From Candidatus Krumholzibacteriia bacterium (GTDB lineage Bacteria; Krumholzibacteriota; Krumholzibacteriia; JAJRXK01), in contig DATFKK010000066.1 in assembly GCA_035268685.1 (NCBI GenBank), positions 1 through 40,464 of the forward strand: DNA of 40,464 bases. The letters run 5' to 3'. A program made the translations under genes and the position numbers. The notes under the pieces were generated by a model. It was not told the DNA's origin, made no database searches, and saw only the letters and a list, made by a program, of their open reading frames with translations. Positions 24,202-33,791 of the stretch are shown here, piece by piece. Every line of letters starts with the position of its first letter. Within the stretch, counting starts at the first letter, position 1.

Positions 24202-25334
24202 CGACCCCTCTTCCCTTCGATCCGCGTGAGTGCGTCGCGCGCAATGGTCTCGGCTCCGTCGGTCTCGCCACCCCAATGACGGGCCGCGGCGGCCATCGTG
24301 GCCAACGTGTCGGCATCCTCGCCGAGAGCGACGACTTCGTCGACCAGTCGTTCTCCGTCGAACTCCGCATCGTCCACCCAACGCGCCGCACCCGCCTCGG
24401 CCAGCACCTCGGCGTTGCGTCGCTGGTGGTCGTCGGTCGCGTGGGGAAAGGGAACGAGAAGCGACGGACGACCGACGGCGGCCAGCTCGGCCAGCGTGAG
24501 TGCCCCCGCCCGGCACACCACCAGATCGGCGATCCGGTACGCCGCCGCCATGTCGTCGATGTACGAGAGCACCCGCGCCCGTAGGGCGTCGTCCTGAGCG
24601 CGGTTGACGACAGCGCGGGTGCTCTCGAGATCCTGCTCACCCGTCTGGAGCAGGACCTGCCATGCGGTTTCGTCGCGCAGACGCGGCCATCCCTCGGCCA
24701 CGGCGCGGTTCAGCGTGGCCGCTCCCCGACTGCCGCCGAAGACGAGCAGCGTGGGGCGGTCCGGGCGTAGATCGAAGCGGGCGTAGTCGGACTCGCTCGG
24801 GGCGACACCATGGCTCTCGCGCACAGAGGCCCGCACGGGATTCGGGGCGTCGGAGATCTCCCGCGCCGCACTCAGTGGGGCGCGCGCCGGGGCGAAGGCG
24901 ACATAGGCGCGCTCGGCGAAACGGGCCAGGATCCGGTTGGTGGAACCCGGAGCCGAGTTCTGTTCCTGCAGCCAGAGCGGCACGCCGAGCAACGCGGCCA
25001 CGACGGCCGGCGCGGCGCTCGCGTAGCCGCCGGTGGCGATCACCAGATCGGGACGCCACCGCATCACCAGGGCCAACGAGAGCGCCGACGCCACGCCGAA
25101 GGCCACCGCGAATCGCAGGGCTCCGGCCAGGCCCAGGCCACGCAGCCCTGCCGCGGGATATCGGTGCAGGCGGAAACCGTGTTCGGGGACCAACCGCCCC
25201 TCGATCCCCCGACGACCACCGACGAAACGGATCGAGGTCCGGGGTGCGAGCCGTTGCAGGGCCTCCGCGATCGCGACCGCGGGGTACACGTGCCCGCCGG
25301 TGCCACCCCCCACCATGAGAACACGTACACTCAT
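24198..25334 (-). CDS. murG: Lipid II synthase (GlcNAc transferase) MurG
   Basis: Peripheral inner-membrane GT-B glycosyltransferase that adds GlcNAc to lipid I, giving lipid II. It has 378 residues. The N-terminal G-loop VGGGTGGHVYPA begins at residue 8; later family features include LWLQEQNSAPGSTNRIL, LLVFGGSRGAATLN and the donor-binding VVCRAGALTLAELAAVGRPSLLVPFP. The start is the ATG at 25334, which overlaps the ftsW stop by 4 bp. Confidence 0.97.
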   Translation of the reverse strand: MSVRVLMVGGGTGGHVYPAVAIAEALQRLAPRTSIRFVGGRRGIEGRLVPEHGFRLHRYPAAGLRGLGLAGALRFAVAFGVASALSLALVMRWRPDLVIATGGYASAAPAVVAALLGVPLWLQEQNSAPGSTNRILARFAERAYVAFAPARAPLSAAREISDAPNPVRASVRESHGVAPSESDYARFDLRPDRPTLLVFGGSRGAATLNRAVAEGWPRLRDETAWQVLLQTGEQDLESTRAVVNRAQDDALRARVLSYIDDMAAAYRIADLVVCRAGALTLAELAAVGRPSLLVPFPHATDDHQRRNAEVLAEAGAARWVDDAEFDGERLVDEVVALGEDADTLATMAAAARHWGGETDGAETIARDALTRIEGKRGR

Positions 25335-26479
25335 GCGCGCGCCCCCTGCCACCGGGCGTCCACGCGGCGGGGACGCCGCACCGAACGAGCAACGTTCAGC
25401 AGTACGCCCACGCCGATCATGTTCGTGAGCAACGCCGTTCCGCCCCAGCTGACGAAGGGAAGCGGTAGACCCATGACCGGCACGAGACTGCTGACCATCG
25501 CAAGGTTCAGGAACGCGTAGACACCGATCATCGTCGACACGGCAACGGCCGTGAGATAGGCGTGTCCGTCCCGCGCGGCATGCGCGACCTTCAGCCCGCG
25601 CGCGACCAGGAATCCGAACGCGAGGACCACCAGCACCACGCCCACGAACCCGAACTGCTCGCCCGCAATGGCGAACACGAAGTCCGTGTCGGACTCGGGC
25701 ACGAAGGCGAAACGCGTGATGCCCTCACCGGCGCGCACGCCGAACAGTCCACCGTTGCCCATACCCATGACCGCGTGGAAGGACTGGAAGTCGGCGTCGA
25801 GCGCGGTCTGTTCGCGCAGGAAGACGTTCCGCCACGCCTCGGCGCGGGTGATCAGCTTCGGGTAGTGCGTGAACGCGAGCCACGCCGCCCCCACGATCGC
25901 CGTTGCGCCCGCCGTCACCCAGCGCAGTGGCATTCCGCCGACCCAGAGGATCGTGGCGACGATCAGACACAGGGCCAGCGCGCTGCCGAAGTTCGGTTGG
26001 GCGGCGATGAGTCCTCCGACCACCAACGGCATCGCCACGATCGGCGCCCACGAACGCAGGGGGCCCCGCAGACGACCCGGATCGCGATCGATCCAGGACG
26101 GAAGGGCCAGCACCAGGAAGATCTTGGCGAACTCGGCGGGCTGGAAGGGCACACCGGCTATGTCGAGCCAGCGATCGATGCCGGCGTTGCCGAAGGCGAA
26201 GGCCCCGAACTCGACCATCAGGAGGGCGGCGACCGAGAGGACGACCCCCACCTCGGCGTACCGCGCCACCAGCCGGTAGTCGATCTGCGACACGAACAGG
26301 CAGGCGACCAGCGCCACACCGATGCGCACCAGATGCGCGGGCAGAGCACCCACGGATCCCGGATCGGCGGTCCCGGGATCGTACGCACTCGCGCCGTGGA
26401 CGAGCACCGCGCCGAGCACCAGCAGCGACGCCACCAACACGACGATCCGACGGTCGAACTCGGCCAGCCACGAACTCAC
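25331..26479 (-). CDS. ftsW: SEDS peptidoglycan polymerase FtsW
   Basis: Polytopic membrane glycosyltransferase that polymerises lipid II at the septum together with FtsI. It has 382 residues and about ten hydrophobic spans. SEDS features: FQPAEFAKIFLVLALP after the fourth span, the extracellular loop with DFQSFHAVMGMGNGGLFG, FVPESDTDFVFAIAGEQFGFVG, and the C-terminal GLPLPFVSWGGTALL. The start is GTG at 26479, overlapping the murD stop (GTGA). Position in dcw favours FtsW over RodA. Confidence 0.95.
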   Translation of the reverse strand: MSSWLAEFDRRIVVLVASLLVLGAVLVHGASAYDPGTADPGSVGALPAHLVRIGVALVACLFVSQIDYRLVARYAEVGVVLSVAALLMVEFGAFAFGNAGIDRWLDIAGVPFQPAEFAKIFLVLALPSWIDRDPGRLRGPLRSWAPIVAMPLVVGGLIAAQPNFGSALALCLIVATILWVGGMPLRWVTAGATAIVGAAWLAFTHYPKLITRAEAWRNVFLREQTALDADFQSFHAVMGMGNGGLFGVRAGEGITRFAFVPESDTDFVFAIAGEQFGFVGVVLVVLAFGFLVARGLKVAHAARDGHAYLTAVAVSTMIGVYAFLNLAMVSSLVPVMGLPLPFVSWGGTALLTNMIGVGVLLNVARSVRRPRRVDARWQGARA

Positions 26480-27867
26480 GACGCACCTCCCACGTGCGTG
26501 CGGACCCACTCCTGGAAGACCTCACCGCGCTCGGCGAAGCTGCCGAATTCGTCGAAGCTCGCGCAGGCCGGACTCAGGAGAACCGTGTCGCCGACCTCGG
26601 CCAGTTGGCAGGCCCGGGAGAGGGCGGTCCGCATGTCCGCACACGTGATGCACCGAACCCGGTCACCGATCGCCTCGGCCACCACCTGACCTTCCTCGCC
26701 GAAGCACACCGCGACCCGGAGTCGATCGGAATGATCGGCCAGGGGTGTGTAGTCCTCGCCCTTGCCGCGTCCGCCGAAGAGCGCGACCACTCGACCGCTC
26801 AGCCCGCGCAGAGTGGCGGTCGCCGCGTGCACGTTCGTGGCCTTGCTGTCGTCGATCCAGGTGCGTCCGTCATCGGTGTCCACGGTCACCGCACGGTGGG
26901 GAAGACCCCGGAAACCTGCGACCGCCTCGGCGATCCCGCCGGGATCGAGATCGAGATCGTGGACCATCGCGACCGCCGCGAGGACGTTCATCTGGTTGTG
27001 GCCTCCGACCAGCGGGATGGTGTCGAGCGCGAGCACGCGCTCGGGCCCTGCTTCCGAGCGACGCACGATCCAGCCGTCTTCGATCCATGTCACCGTGTTC
27101 TCGGCGCGATCCCGGGCGAATCCGGCGCGCCGGGCCGGCGTGTCCTCGGCCCACTGGTTCATGGGCGCCTGGTCCACCGGATACACGTAGGCAGTGGAGG
27201 GCGTGGACGCACGGAGGATGTTGCGCTTGGCCTCACCGTAGGCCTCGAAGGACGGGTAGCGATCGAGATGATCGGGAGCCAGGTTCAGCACCGCGGCCAC
27301 GGCCGGCGCGAAGTGTTCCACCCGCTCGAGTTGGAAGCTACTGCACTCGATCACGAGCAGGCCGTTCTCGTCGACCTCTTCCACGTGATCGCTCACGGCG
27401 GTGCCGATGTTGCCCACGAGGACCGCATCGTGTCCGGCCTGCCGAAGGATCGCGTGGACGAGACTCACGGTGGTGCTCTTGCCGTTGGTGCCGGTCACGG
27501 CCAGGATCCGGCCGCGGGCACGGCGCGAGGCGAGTTCGAGTTCTCCGATCACCGAGGTGCCGCGCTGCTCGGCGGCGCGCACCAGCGGATGCTCGGACGG
27601 CACGCCGGGACTGACGACGAGCGCGTCGAGGACGGAGACCGTGCCGCGCACGTCGTCGCGCGCGGCACGGAACTCCACCCCCCACTCGGCCAGTTCGGCC
27701 ACCACGTCACCGGGGAGATCCGCGGGCGAACGGTCGTCGAAGGCGATCGCCTGCGCACCGTGGCGCTCGAGCAGCGCCACCGCGCCGCGTCCGGAGCGTC
27801 CCAGACCGAGCACACCGACCACGGTGTCCGTCCAGGCTTCGTGCGCGGGCAGGACCTTCGACGTCAC
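26476..27867 (-). CDS. murD: UDP-MurNAc-L-alanine--D-glutamate ligase MurD
   Basis: Cytoplasmic ligase adding D-glutamate to UDP-MurNAc-L-Ala. It has 463 residues. The N-terminal dinucleotide-like fold is VVGVLGLGRSGRGAV, the ATP loop TGTNGKSTT is at 125-133, ECSSFQLE and LAPDHLDRYPSFEAY follow, and the C-terminal substrate region is DDSKATN with SPACASFDEF. The chosen start is GTG at 27867, 8 bp after the mraY stop; the frame is open further upstream but only as antisense-like sequence inside mraY. Confidence 0.97.
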   Translation of the reverse strand: MTSKVLPAHEAWTDTVVGVLGLGRSGRGAVALLERHGAQAIAFDDRSPADLPGDVVAELAEWGVEFRAARDDVRGTVSVLDALVVSPGVPSEHPLVRAAEQRGTSVIGELELASRRARGRILAVTGTNGKSTTVSLVHAILRQAGHDAVLVGNIGTAVSDHVEEVDENGLLVIECSSFQLERVEHFAPAVAAVLNLAPDHLDRYPSFEAYGEAKRNILRASTPSTAYVYPVDQAPMNQWAEDTPARRAGFARDRAENTVTWIEDGWIVRRSEAGPERVLALDTIPLVGGHNQMNVLAAVAMVHDLDLDPGGIAEAVAGFRGLPHRAVTVDTDDGRTWIDDSKATNVHAATATLRGLSGRVVALFGGRGKGEDYTPLADHSDRLRVAVCFGEEGQVVAEAIGDRVRCITCADMRTALSRACQLAEVGDTVLLSPACASFDEFGSFAERGEVFQEWVRTHVGGAS

Positions 27868-27875
27868 CGTCGCTC

Positions 27876-28958
27876 CTAGCGGATCTTGAGGGTGCTGATC
27901 GTCAACAGCGCCAACATGGCGCCGACGATCCAGAATCGGATGACGACCTTGGTCTCGCTCCACCCCAGCAGCTCGAAGTGGTGATGGAGCGGAGCCATCT
28001 TGAACACGCGCTTGCCACGCATCTTGTAGCTGACGACCTGGATGAAGGTGCTCGCAGCCTCGGCCACGAAGACACCGCCGACGATCACCAGCAGCAGTTC
28101 GTGCTTGGTCAACAGTGCCAGCGAGGCCAGAGCGCCACCGAGTGCCATCGATCCCGTGTCGCCCATGAAGACCTGGGCCGGATGACTGTTGTACCAGAGG
28201 AAGCCGAGGCAGGCGCCGACCGTGGCCGTTGCGAACACGGCCAGTTCGCCGACCCCGGGGATGAACGGAATCCGCAGGTAGTCCGCGAAGACGGCGTTGC
28301 CGGTCACGTAACCCAGGCCGGCGTAGGCGATGAAGCAGAACAGACACAAACCCACCGCCAGACCGTCGAGGCCGTCGGCCAGGTTCACCGCATTCGTCGT
28401 TCCCGAGAACACGAGCACCGCCAGAGGCAGGTACAGCCATCCCCAGTCCAGCGTGATCTCGGCCAGGAAGGGCACGGTGGTCTTCGTGGCCATCGGACCG
28501 AACTCGGGCTGGCGCATGATCCAGTAGCCCACGACCAGACCGAAGAGTGCCTGGAAGAGCAACTTCCAGCGCCCACTCAACCCCGACTTGTGCCGGCGCA
28601 GCTTGAAGTAGTCGTCGAGGAAGCCGAGCAGGCCCATGTACAGGGTCGCGGCCAGCGCCATGATCACCGGCTGACTCCGCAGATCACCCCACAACAGCAC
28701 GGGGATCACGATCGCGGCCACGATGAGCAGACCGCCCATGGTGGGCGTGCCCGCCTTCGACCGGTGATGCTCGGGGCCCTCTTCGCGGATGCTCTCGCCG
28801 ATCTGCTTCTCGCGCAGCATCCGAATGGTCCAGTTGCCGAAGAAGAAGCAGATGAGCAGGGCCGTGAGCGTGGCGTAGGCGCTGCGGAACGTGATGTACC
28901 GGAACACATTGAAGGGACTCCACAGGTCCACGAGCTGCTCGACGAACACGTGGAACAT
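27876..28958 (-). CDS. mraY: Phospho-MurNAc-pentapeptide translocase MraY
   Basis: Integral membrane enzyme that joins UDP-MurNAc-pentapeptide to undecaprenyl phosphate, forming lipid I. It has 360 residues, the same as the E. coli enzyme, and about ten spans. Conserved residues: Asp115-Asp116 in FLDDYFKLR, NAVNLADGLDGLA at 189-201, and the APLHHHFE histidine loop near the C-terminus. Its ATG shares one base with the murF stop (TGATG). Confidence 0.98.
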   Translation of the reverse strand: MFHVFVEQLVDLWSPFNVFRYITFRSAYATLTALLICFFFGNWTIRMLREKQIGESIREEGPEHHRSKAGTPTMGGLLIVAAIVIPVLLWGDLRSQPVIMALAATLYMGLLGFLDDYFKLRRHKSGLSGRWKLLFQALFGLVVGYWIMRQPEFGPMATKTTVPFLAEITLDWGWLYLPLAVLVFSGTTNAVNLADGLDGLAVGLCLFCFIAYAGLGYVTGNAVFADYLRIPFIPGVGELAVFATATVGACLGFLWYNSHPAQVFMGDTGSMALGGALASLALLTKHELLLVIVGGVFVAEAASTFIQVVSYKMRGKRVFKMAPLHHHFELLGWSETKVVIRFWIVGAMLALLTISTLKIR

Positions 28959-30373
28959 CAGTCGTCCCCCTTCGTGGGACCGGCGACGCGTTCGACGAAT
29001 GCGTCGAGGATCCGCTCGAGTGCTCCACTGCGACTACCCTTGAACAGAACGGCATCGCCTTCATCGGTCGCTGCGTCCAACCAGGCGGCGATCTCCGCGG
29101 GCTCCTGACGATCGAAGCGGACGATGCGCGCGTCCTCCGCGCCAACGGCGGCGGCGGCGTAGGAGTCCCCGATCACCACGACTCGGTCGAGCCCCGACTC
29201 CAGAGCGACGCCCAGGACCTCGCGGTGCATGGGCACCGCGTCGGGACCGAGTTCGGCCATCTCGCCCAGTACGACGACACGCCGCACGGCCCGGGTGGCG
29301 GCGAGGCTTCCCAGGGCCTCGCGCACGCTGGCGGGATTCGCGTTGTAGCTGTCGTCGATCAGGGTCCTCCCGGCCGCCTGGAGTCGGCGGCTCCGATGCG
29401 GCGACAGCGATGCTGCGGCAAGACGCTCGAGTGCGTCCTCACGACGAACACCGAGGGCCTCGGCCATGGCCATGGCTGCTGCTGCGTTGTCGGCGTTCAC
29501 CGTCCCGAACACCGGCAGCACTCCCTCGACCCCTCCGATGCGTACGGCGATGCCGTCGTCGACACTCTCGGCCCGCTCCACGCGGAGGTCCGCCGTCGGA
29601 TCCGCCCCGAAGGAGATCACGTTCTGGGCGCCACTACGGGCGCGCAACGATTCGAAACGCGGATCGTCGCGGTTCAACACCGCGACTCCGTTCGAGGGCA
29701 GCGCCTCGATCAGCTGACCCTTGGTCCGTGCGACCTCGTCGACACTACCGAAGAATTCCAGGTGCGCCGGCGCGACGTTCGTGATGCACCCCATCCACGG
29801 CGATGCGATCTGCGCCAGACGACCGATCTCATCGGGACCCGACGCCCCCATCTCGAGCACGAGCACGTCCTCGTCGCCCGAGAAACCCAGGATCGCCGCG
29901 GGCATGCCCCAGCGACTGTTGAGATTGCCGGGGCTGGCGGCGGCAACTCGATCACCCGCGAGCGCAGCTGCGAGGAAGTCCTTGGTCGTGGTCTTGCCGT
30001 TGCTCCCGGTGATGCCCACGACCACGGGGTCGTGCGCGCGCAACCACTGCGTCGCCGCGGTGGCCAGGGCGATCCTGGCGTCGGGCACCTCGACCACCAC
30101 GCCGTTCACCTCGTCGTGGAACGGTGCCCGGCCTTCGACCAACGCCACCGGCACGCCGGCCACGAAGGCGTCGCGGAGGAAGCGGACGCCGTGCGTCGAC
30201 TCGCCCTGCACCGCGCAGAACATGGTGTCGGTGTCGCAGAGGCGGTGGTCGTAGGCGGCGCGCGCGAGGACGCGCGCGGGCGGTTCGATACGGGCTCCGG
30301 CCGCATCGCGCACGACGACGTCGATCCCGGCGTCGCGCCACCAGGCGACCAGCTCGCGCAGGTCGAAACTCAT
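28958..30373 (-). CDS. murF: UDP-MurNAc-tripeptide--D-Ala-D-Ala ligase MurF
   Basis: Cytoplasmic ligase that adds the D-Ala-D-Ala dipeptide and completes the stem peptide. It has 471 residues. The ATP loop ITGSNGKTTTK is at 121-131, LEMGASGPDEIG and ITNVAPAHLEFFGS follow, and IDDSYNANPASVREAL marks the C-terminal domain. The ATG at 30373 overlaps the murE stop (ATGA). The D-Ala-D-Ala ligase (ddl) that makes its substrate is not in the window. Confidence 0.97.
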   Translation of the reverse strand: MSFDLRELVAWWRDAGIDVVVRDAAGARIEPPARVLARAAYDHRLCDTDTMFCAVQGESTHGVRFLRDAFVAGVPVALVEGRAPFHDEVNGVVVEVPDARIALATAATQWLRAHDPVVVGITGSNGKTTTKDFLAAALAGDRVAAASPGNLNSRWGMPAAILGFSGDEDVLVLEMGASGPDEIGRLAQIASPWMGCITNVAPAHLEFFGSVDEVARTKGQLIEALPSNGVAVLNRDDPRFESLRARSGAQNVISFGADPTADLRVERAESVDDGIAVRIGGVEGVLPVFGTVNADNAAAAMAMAEALGVRREDALERLAAASLSPHRSRRLQAAGRTLIDDSYNANPASVREALGSLAATRAVRRVVVLGEMAELGPDAVPMHREVLGVALESGLDRVVVIGDSYAAAAVGAEDARIVRFDRQEPAEIAAWLDAATDEGDAVLFKGSRSGALERILDAFVERVAGPTKGDD

Positions 30374-31863
30374 CGCGCGTCTCCGATCTCGCGCCACACG
30401 TCCCGGAGGACCACGCGATCGTCCCAGGGGATCTTCTCGGTGCCGACGATCTGGTAGGTCTCGTGCCCCTTGCCGCAGATCAGGACGGTGTCCGCCGGCC
30501 CGGCTTCGCGCAGCACCTCGGCGACGGCGTCGGCGCGGTCGTCGATGCGCCGCGCCCGCTCCGGCGCCGCGGCGAACCCCGGCTCGGCGTCGGCGAAGAT
30601 CCGCGCGGGATCCTCGGTCCGCGGGTTGTCCAGCGTGAGGACGACCCGGTCGGCGCGCTCGACCGCGATCGACGCCATGGCCGGGCGTTTGGCGCGGTCG
30701 CGGTCACCACCGCACCCGAAGACCACGAACAGCCTCCCGTCGACGATCGAGCGCACCGTGTCCAGTGCGCTCCGCATGCCCTCCGGCGTGTGGGCGTAGT
30801 CGATCAGCACCTGGGGACCGCCCTCGAGCTCCACGGGCTCCAACCGCCCGGGCACGGGGCGGAGCGCGGGGAAGGACGCGGCCAGATCGGCGGGTGCGAT
30901 CCCGAGCGCGGTCCCGATCCCGGCCACGACCAGCAGGTTCGCCGCGTTGTAATCACCGAGCAGAACGCTGCTCAGACGATGTTCGACACCATCGAGTTCC
31001 ACGTCGAGGGTGATTCCCTCGGCGTCGCAGCGGATCGAGCGTGCACGGACTCGGCAATCGTTGCCGGTCCCGACACGGATGGCGTCGGAGGGCCATTCGC
31101 GAACACCCAGGAACGGATCATCGGCGTACACGACCGCATGCCCGGCCGGCTTCTCGCGCCCGGGCTGATCGAGATGGGCGAGCAGGCGACGCTTCGCCGC
31201 GAAGTAGGACTCGAGGTCGCCGTGGTAGTCGAGGTGTTCGTGCGAGAGGTTCGTGAACGCCGCCACGTCGACCTCGATTCCCGCCAGACGGCGCTGGTCG
31301 AGGGCATGGCTGCTGGCCTCCATCGACACCGCTTGGCCACCGTGGTCGCGGATGGTCGCGAGCAACGGCAGCAGTTCCTCGGGCGCGGGTGTGGTCAGGG
31401 GCGCGGCGTACTCGCGGTCGAGTACGTCGTAGCGGATCGTCCCGATCAGGCCACAGCGACGCCCCGTTTGATCGAGGAGATCCCTCACGAGATGACTGAC
31501 CGTGGTCTTCCCGTTCGTCCCGGTGACCGCGACCACGGTCAACGCGCGGTCCGGATGACCGGAGCGACGACGGACCATGTGACCGAGTGCGGCACGGGAG
31601 TCCTCGACGACCACCCGGGTCACTTCTTCGCCGAGTTCGAGTCCGATCGCACCGGCCGTGTCGACCACGACCGCGCTCGCGCCCGCCTCGACGGCGCCGG
31701 AGAGGAAGGCGTGGCCGTCGACCTGCGATCCTCGTACGGCCACGAAGGCACTTCCCGGCCCGACGCGACGGCTGTCGGACGTGACGTCGTGGATCGCCAC
31801 GTCGGGATCGCCGATGATCCGGTGATCGAATCCCTCGATCAGATCGCGCAGACGATCGGTCAT
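30370..31863 (-). CDS. murE: UDP-MurNAc-L-Ala-D-Glu--meso-diaminopimelate ligase MurE
   Basis: Adds the third stem residue. It has 497 residues with ATP loop TGTNGKTT at 114-121, the lysine expected to be carbamylated at 224 (FAAKRRL), and the specificity motif DNPR at 412-415. DNPR is the hallmark of meso-diaminopimelate enzymes, so the organism should have DAP-type peptidoglycan and not the lysine type. The start ATG at 31863 overlaps the ftsI stop by 4 bp. Confidence 0.97.
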   Translation of the reverse strand: MTDRLRDLIEGFDHRIIGDPDVAIHDVTSDSRRVGPGSAFVAVRGSQVDGHAFLSGAVEAGASAVVVDTAGAIGLELGEEVTRVVVEDSRAALGHMVRRRSGHPDRALTVVAVTGTNGKTTVSHLVRDLLDQTGRRCGLIGTIRYDVLDREYAAPLTTPAPEELLPLLATIRDHGGQAVSMEASSHALDQRRLAGIEVDVAAFTNLSHEHLDYHGDLESYFAAKRRLLAHLDQPGREKPAGHAVVYADDPFLGVREWPSDAIRVGTGNDCRVRARSIRCDAEGITLDVELDGVEHRLSSVLLGDYNAANLLVVAGIGTALGIAPADLAASFPALRPVPGRLEPVELEGGPQVLIDYAHTPEGMRSALDTVRSIVDGRLFVVFGCGGDRDRAKRPAMASIAVERADRVVLTLDNPRTEDPARIFADAEPGFAAAPERARRIDDRADAVAEVLREAGPADTVLICGKGHETYQIVGTEKIPWDDRVVLRDVWREIGDAR

Positions 31864-33791
31864 CGTCCCTCCCGACCGAAGGCGACCTGGATCCGCGCGC
31901 CCGGACGCATGGGCGTGCCCGGGGGTGGAATCTGCGCCACGACCGATCCCTGTTCGGGAAGACTCCCCAGGGACTCTCCCCAGGAGGCACGCACGGCCAG
32001 TTCGCGGATCTCGGCCACACTGCGACCGACGAGGTGCGGTGCCTGGATCATGGCAGCGGGAGTCACGGTCTCGCGAACGCCCTCGTCGAGCAGCCTCGTG
32101 CTCGCCGCGACCTCGCGCACGATCGACGCGAAGACCGGCGCCGCCACACCACCCCCGGTCGCCGTCCGACCGGGCGCGCGATGGAACACCACGACCATCA
32201 CCAGTCGCGGATCGCGCGCGGGAGCGAGGCCGATGAAGGTCGGATTGTAGATCCCGTCGATGTAGCCGCCGCCCCGTTCGGCGACCTGCGCGGTCCCCGT
32301 CTTGCCCCCGACCTCGAGGCCGGCAACTCGTGCCCGGCTGCCGGTTCCGTAGTCGGTGGCCACGACGTCGGTCGTCATGGCGCGGAGACGTGAGGTGACC
32401 TCGGCACCCACGACGCCCCGCCGGCGCACGACGGGCGGGAGGGACTCGACCGTCCCGTCGGTGCGTTCGATCGTGCTCACGAAGCGCGGCCGTCTCAGGT
32501 TCCCGTCACCCAGAACGGCAGCGGCTCCGGCCCCGAGCTGGAGCAGGCTGACCGCGACCTCCTGGCCGATCGCCAGCGTACTCTTCGTACGCTTCGACCA
32601 GCGCGGGTCGTCGGGGCTGCGCAGGATTCCGGCGGTCTCGCCGGGGAAGCCCACGCCGGGATATTCGCCGAAGCCGAAGGCCCGGAAGTCGTCGTGGATC
32701 TCGGTCCGCTCGAGGAGCTCGAGCGCGGCGGTGGCGAAGACGATGTTGCTGCTGCGCGCGAAGGCATGACGGAGGGACACGCGTCCCACCGGGTGCACGT
32801 CGCGGATCGTGTAGCCGCCGGGGAACTCCTTCTTGCTGCGATACTGGTCCGGATGCTCGCGCATGCCGTCGAAGACCGTCGACGTGTCGCAGACACCGCG
32901 CCGCAGCAACGACGCGGCCGTGAAGAGCTTGAACACGCTTCCGGGCTCGAAGACGTCGGTGGCCGGCATCACGCGCCAGCGACTCATCTCCGGATCGTCC
33001 GGAAGGGGTTCGGGATCCGCGGGCGTCTGCGCCAGGGCGATCACGTCCCCCGTCGAGGGATCGAGTACCATGGCCTGCGCCCGGTGCGCTCCGGCCTCGA
33101 GCCGCGCGCTCTCCAGTTCACGCTCCACGATCGCCTGCACGTGCAGGTCGACCGTGAGACGCAGATCGGCACCGTCGACGGGCGGCTCCAGGACACGACG
33201 GTCCCGCACGATGCGTGCGGCGTCGCGGCGCTCGAGCACCCTTCCCGGCTCACCCGACAGAACGTCGTCGAACACGGCCTCGAGTCCCGTGACACCGTCG
33301 CCGCTCTCGCGCACCAGACCGAGGAGCGAAACGGCCACGTCCCCGTGCGGGTACACCCGCCGTGCTCGACGTTCGAAGGAGACCGGCGCGACCTCGAGCA
33401 GTTCCTTGCGTGTGGCAGCGTCGATGCGGAATTCACCGAGCACGACATGGCGCACGTCGCGCCGCAAGCGGCGATCGATCTCTTCCACCGTGCATCCGAG
33501 CAGTGCCGCCAGTCGTGCGACGTCTCCCTCGCGACGCCAGCGGGTGGGTCGGGACACGCCCACCACCGTCCACTCCTCGGTCGCGGCCAGCACCCGCCCC
33601 GACCGGTCGAGCAGGCGCCCACGGCGTGCCGGCTCGTCGACGACATCGGTCGAGCGCACCTGCGCCCGCGCACGCCAGTGATCGGAACGGACGACCTGGA
33701 TCCATGCGAAGCGCCCGAGCAACGCGACGAAGGCGAGCGCGAACACGGTCGCGACGACGGCGAAGCGCCCGGTCGAGTAGCGTCGACTCAT
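31860..33791 (-). CDS. ftsI: Septal transpeptidase FtsI (class B PBP) with C-terminal PASTA domain
   Basis: Cross-links septal peptidoglycan, working with FtsW. It has 643 residues: a short cytoplasmic N-terminus, one span (AVVATVFALAFVALLGRF), a PBP dimer domain, and a transpeptidase domain with catalytic Ser285 in SVFK, the SSN motif at 347-349 and KTGT at 497-500. Residues from about 580 to 640 form one PASTA domain (APHLVGRSVAEIRELA, GSVVAQIPPPGT, GARIQVAFG). PASTA tails are best known in SpoVD/PBP2x-type proteins of Gram-positives. E. coli FtsI (588 residues) lacks one. The ATG at 33791 overlaps the ftsL stop. Confidence 0.96.
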   Translation of the reverse strand: MSRRYSTGRFAVVATVFALAFVALLGRFAWIQVVRSDHWRARAQVRSTDVVDEPARRGRLLDRSGRVLAATEEWTVVGVSRPTRWRREGDVARLAALLGCTVEEIDRRLRRDVRHVVLGEFRIDAATRKELLEVAPVSFERRARRVYPHGDVAVSLLGLVRESGDGVTGLEAVFDDVLSGEPGRVLERRDAARIVRDRRVLEPPVDGADLRLTVDLHVQAIVERELESARLEAGAHRAQAMVLDPSTGDVIALAQTPADPEPLPDDPEMSRWRVMPATDVFEPGSVFKLFTAASLLRRGVCDTSTVFDGMREHPDQYRSKKEFPGGYTIRDVHPVGRVSLRHAFARSSNIVFATAALELLERTEIHDDFRAFGFGEYPGVGFPGETAGILRSPDDPRWSKRTKSTLAIGQEVAVSLLQLGAGAAAVLGDGNLRRPRFVSTIERTDGTVESLPPVVRRRGVVGAEVTSRLRAMTTDVVATDYGTGSRARVAGLEVGGKTGTAQVAERGGGYIDGIYNPTFIGLAPARDPRLVMVVVFHRAPGRTATGGGVAAPVFASIVREVAASTRLLDEGVRETVTPAAMIQAPHLVGRSVAEIRELAVRASWGESLGSLPEQGSVVAQIPPPGTPMRPGARIQVAFGREGR

